A stretch of DNA of 6,497 nt from Actinomycetes bacterium. GTDB taxonomy: Bacteria; Actinomycetota; Acidimicrobiia; Acidimicrobiales; RAAP-2. Positions 5,204 to 6,497 of the stretch are shown one piece after another. Under the pieces are notes generated by a model, which ran no database searches, was not told where the DNA came from, and was given only the letters and a program-made list of their open reading frames with translations. Within the stretch, counting starts at the first letter, position 1, and each line of letters starts with the position of its first letter. The translations under genes and the position numbers were made by a program. Location: positions 1 through 6,497 of the forward strand of contig JAJZFO010000025.1 of NCBI GenBank assembly GCA_021805305.1, given 5' to 3'.

Positions 5204-5827
5204 GTGGCGCTGCGGCGCGCGGTAGTGGGTGCGCGACGCGGGAGCGAGAGCGCGCTGGTCATCGTGGGGCTCGCCAATCCGGGCGAGGAGTACGCGGGAT
5301 CTCGCCACAACGTGGGCGGTGACGCCGTGCGTCTGCTGGGTGAACGCCACGGCGTCCGCTTCGCCCTCGAACGACGCCAGCGGGCGCTCATCGCGACGCT
5401 GAGCGCGCCCGTCGGGGTGGTCACCCTCGCCGTACCCACCACCTACATGAATGAGTCGGGCGCCGCCCTGCCACCCCTCGTGACGCGCACGTCCCTGACT
5501 GACCTACGCCGACTCGTGGTGGCGCACGACGACCTCGACCTCGAGCCGGGCCGCCTGCAGCTGCGCTTCGGCGGTGGTCTCGCGGGGCACAACGGCCTGC
5601 GCTCCATCACCCAGGTCATGGGCACCCAGGACTTCGCACGCTTGCGCATCGGCATCGGTCGGCCCGCTCACAAGGGTCAGGTCACCGACTACGTGCTCAA
5701 GCGTCCCACCGGCGCGGCGAGGGTCGCACTCACCGAGGACGTGGTGCGCGCGGCGGACGCCCTGGAGACCCTGGTGGAATCGGGATTCGACGACGCGCGC
5801 CCGCAGATCAACGCCGGCCGTGACTGA
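5204..5827 (+). CDS. pth: Peptidyl-tRNA hydrolase
   Basis: Cleaves the ester bond of peptidyl-tRNAs released early from ribosomes, recycling tRNA; cytosolic and normally essential. It has 207 aa, slightly longer than E. coli Pth because of about 15 extra residues before the first strand. Family motifs: LVIVGLANPGEEYAGSRHNVG with N25 and catalytic H35 (E. coli N10, H20); TYMNESG with N83 (N68); VAHDDLDLEPG with D109 (D93); and FGGGLAGHNGLRSI with N130 (N114). RLRIGIGRP and DYVLKR complete the signature. The GTG at 5204 is 6 nt after the rplY stop. It lacks an obvious ribosome-binding site, so translation probably relies on coupling to rplY. GTG 5225 would shorten the N-terminus towards the family norm, so the start is not certain. 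The 3' end overlaps mfd by 8 nt. Confidence 0.96.
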   Translation: MALRRAVVGARRGSESALVIVGLANPGEEYAGSRHNVGGDAVRLLGERHGVRFALERRQRALIATLSAPVGVVTLAVPTTYMNESGAALPPLVTRTSLTDLRRLVVAHDDLDLEPGRLQLRFGGGLAGHNGLRSITQVMGTQDFARLRIGIGRPAHKGQVTDYVLKRPTGAARVALTEDVVRAADALETLVESGFDDARPQINAGRD

Positions 5828-6497
5828 GTCGACCGGGCTGCGCCGGGTCCTCGACCTCGTCGCGCCCTCGCTGCGGGCGGCGAACGCCGCGGGGACGTTC
5901 GTGCCGAGTAGTTTCGCCACGCCCCTGGCCGTGGGCGCGTACGCGCTCGAGCACGCCGCGACGCTGGTGGTGACGGCGACCTCCACCGAGGCCGAGCAGT
6001 TGAGCGTCGCCCTGCGCGCCCTCCTCGGCGAGGCGCGCGAGGTGGCGCTGTTCGCCGCGTGGGACACCCACCCGCTCGAACGGGTGAGTCCCGACAGCTC
6101 GGTGATGGCCGAGCGTGCGCTCCTGCGCTGGCGCCTGGCGCGCGCCGAGGCCCCCTCGGTGGTGGTCGCGCCGATTCGGGCGCTGGCGCAAATCCTGCCC
6201 CCGGGTGAGCCCGTCGCGCCCCTGCGGGTCGCGCGCGCCAGCCAGCTCGATCGCGACGACTTCGTGGCGCGCGTGGTGGATTTCGGTTATCGCCGAGAGA
6301 ACCTGGTCGAGCACCGGGCCGAATTCGCCGTGCGCGGCGGAATCGTGGACGTGTGGCCGGCCCACGCGAGCGAGCCGGTGCGCCTCGACTTCTTCGGCGA
6401 CGAGATCGAACGCCTGACCACTTTCGATATCGCCTCGCAGCGATCACTCGCGGACCTCGACCACGTCGACGTCGGTCCGTCGCGCGAGTGGCTGCTG
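5820..6497 (+). CDS. mfd: Transcription-repair coupling factor Mfd (N-terminal 226 codons, 3' end outside window)
   Basis: Mfd pushes RNA polymerase off DNA at blocking lesions and recruits UvrA for nucleotide excision repair. Only the N-terminal UvrB-homology module is present, about one fifth of a protein that usually has 1,100-1,200 residues. Recognisable segments: VPSSFATPLAVGAYALEHAATLVVTATSTEAEQL; FAAWDTHPLERVSPDSSVMAERALLRW at about residues 78-104, the counterpart of the PAWETLPY-type motif; VVVAPIRALAQILPP; and FGYRRENLVEHRAEFAVRGGIVDVWPA with RLDFFGDEIERLTTFDIASQRS near the end, a hallmark of both UvrB and Mfd. UvrB is unlikely because of the neighbourhood, and because UvrB has a Walker A motif near its N-terminus that is absent here. 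The RNA-polymerase-binding domain, helicase motifs and C-terminal domain lie off the window. The GTG start at 5820 overlaps the pth stop by 8 nt, so translation is probably coupled. Confidence 0.94.
   Translation, partial: MTESTGLRRVLDLVAPSLRAANAAGTFVPSSFATPLAVGAYALEHAATLVVTATSTEAEQLSVALRALLGEAREVALFAAWDTHPLERVSPDSSVMAERALLRWRLARAEAPSVVVAPIRALAQILPPGEPVAPLRVARASQLDRDDFVARVVDFGYRRENLVEHRAEFAVRGGIVDVWPAHASEPVRLDFFGDEIERLTTFDIASQRSLADLDHVDVGPSREWLL

Overview
This 6.5-kb window is a high-GC bacterial chromosome segment that looks actinobacterial. The base composition, frequent GTG starts, TANNNT-type -10 boxes placed so that two mRNAs would be leaderless, and the gene order prs-rplY-pth-mfd all fit that group. 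The class Acidimicrobiia is my best guess from the style of the proteins, but this is inference. A phylogeny of Prs or Mfd would settle it.

Layout. (1) Positions 1-1397, minus strand: a two-component system. An OmpR-family response regulator comes first, followed with a 4-base ATGA overlap by a MprB/TcrY-like membrane histidine kinase. The window ends just before the kinase's expected H-box. (2) 1499-1571, plus strand: a single tRNA-Gln(TTG), divergent from the regulator. (3) 1572-1835: no gene, but two overlapping palindromes sit where the -35 of the next gene should be. (4) 1836-2390, plus strand: an unrecognised small protein with two N-terminal membrane segments and a PH-like soluble part. 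(5) 2391-2618: a convergent, gene-free gap with weak hairpins. (6) 2619-3521, minus strand: an alpha/beta-hydrolase with an altered nucleophile elbow. (7) 3549-6497, plus strand: a housekeeping cluster of prs (PRPP synthetase), rplY/ctc (ribosomal protein bL25), pth (peptidyl-tRNA hydrolase) and the first 226 codons of mfd (transcription-repair coupling factor).

How the genes work together. The right half supplies PRPP for nucleotide, His and Trp synthesis, a 5S-rRNA-binding ribosomal protein, recycling of peptidyl-tRNA, and removal of RNA polymerase stalled at DNA lesions. rplY, pth and mfd are packed tightly (6-nt gap, then an 8-nt overlap) and are probably co-transcribed from a promoter in the prs-rplY gap. 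The left half is an envelope-sensing signalling pair whose stimulus cannot be deduced. I found no mobile element, CRISPR array, phage gene or obviously new defence or biosynthetic system. The most interesting points concern regulation: the prs promoter overlapping the 5' end of the divergent hydrolase, two probable leaderless starts, a palindrome pair at one of those promoters, and a structured rplY leader.
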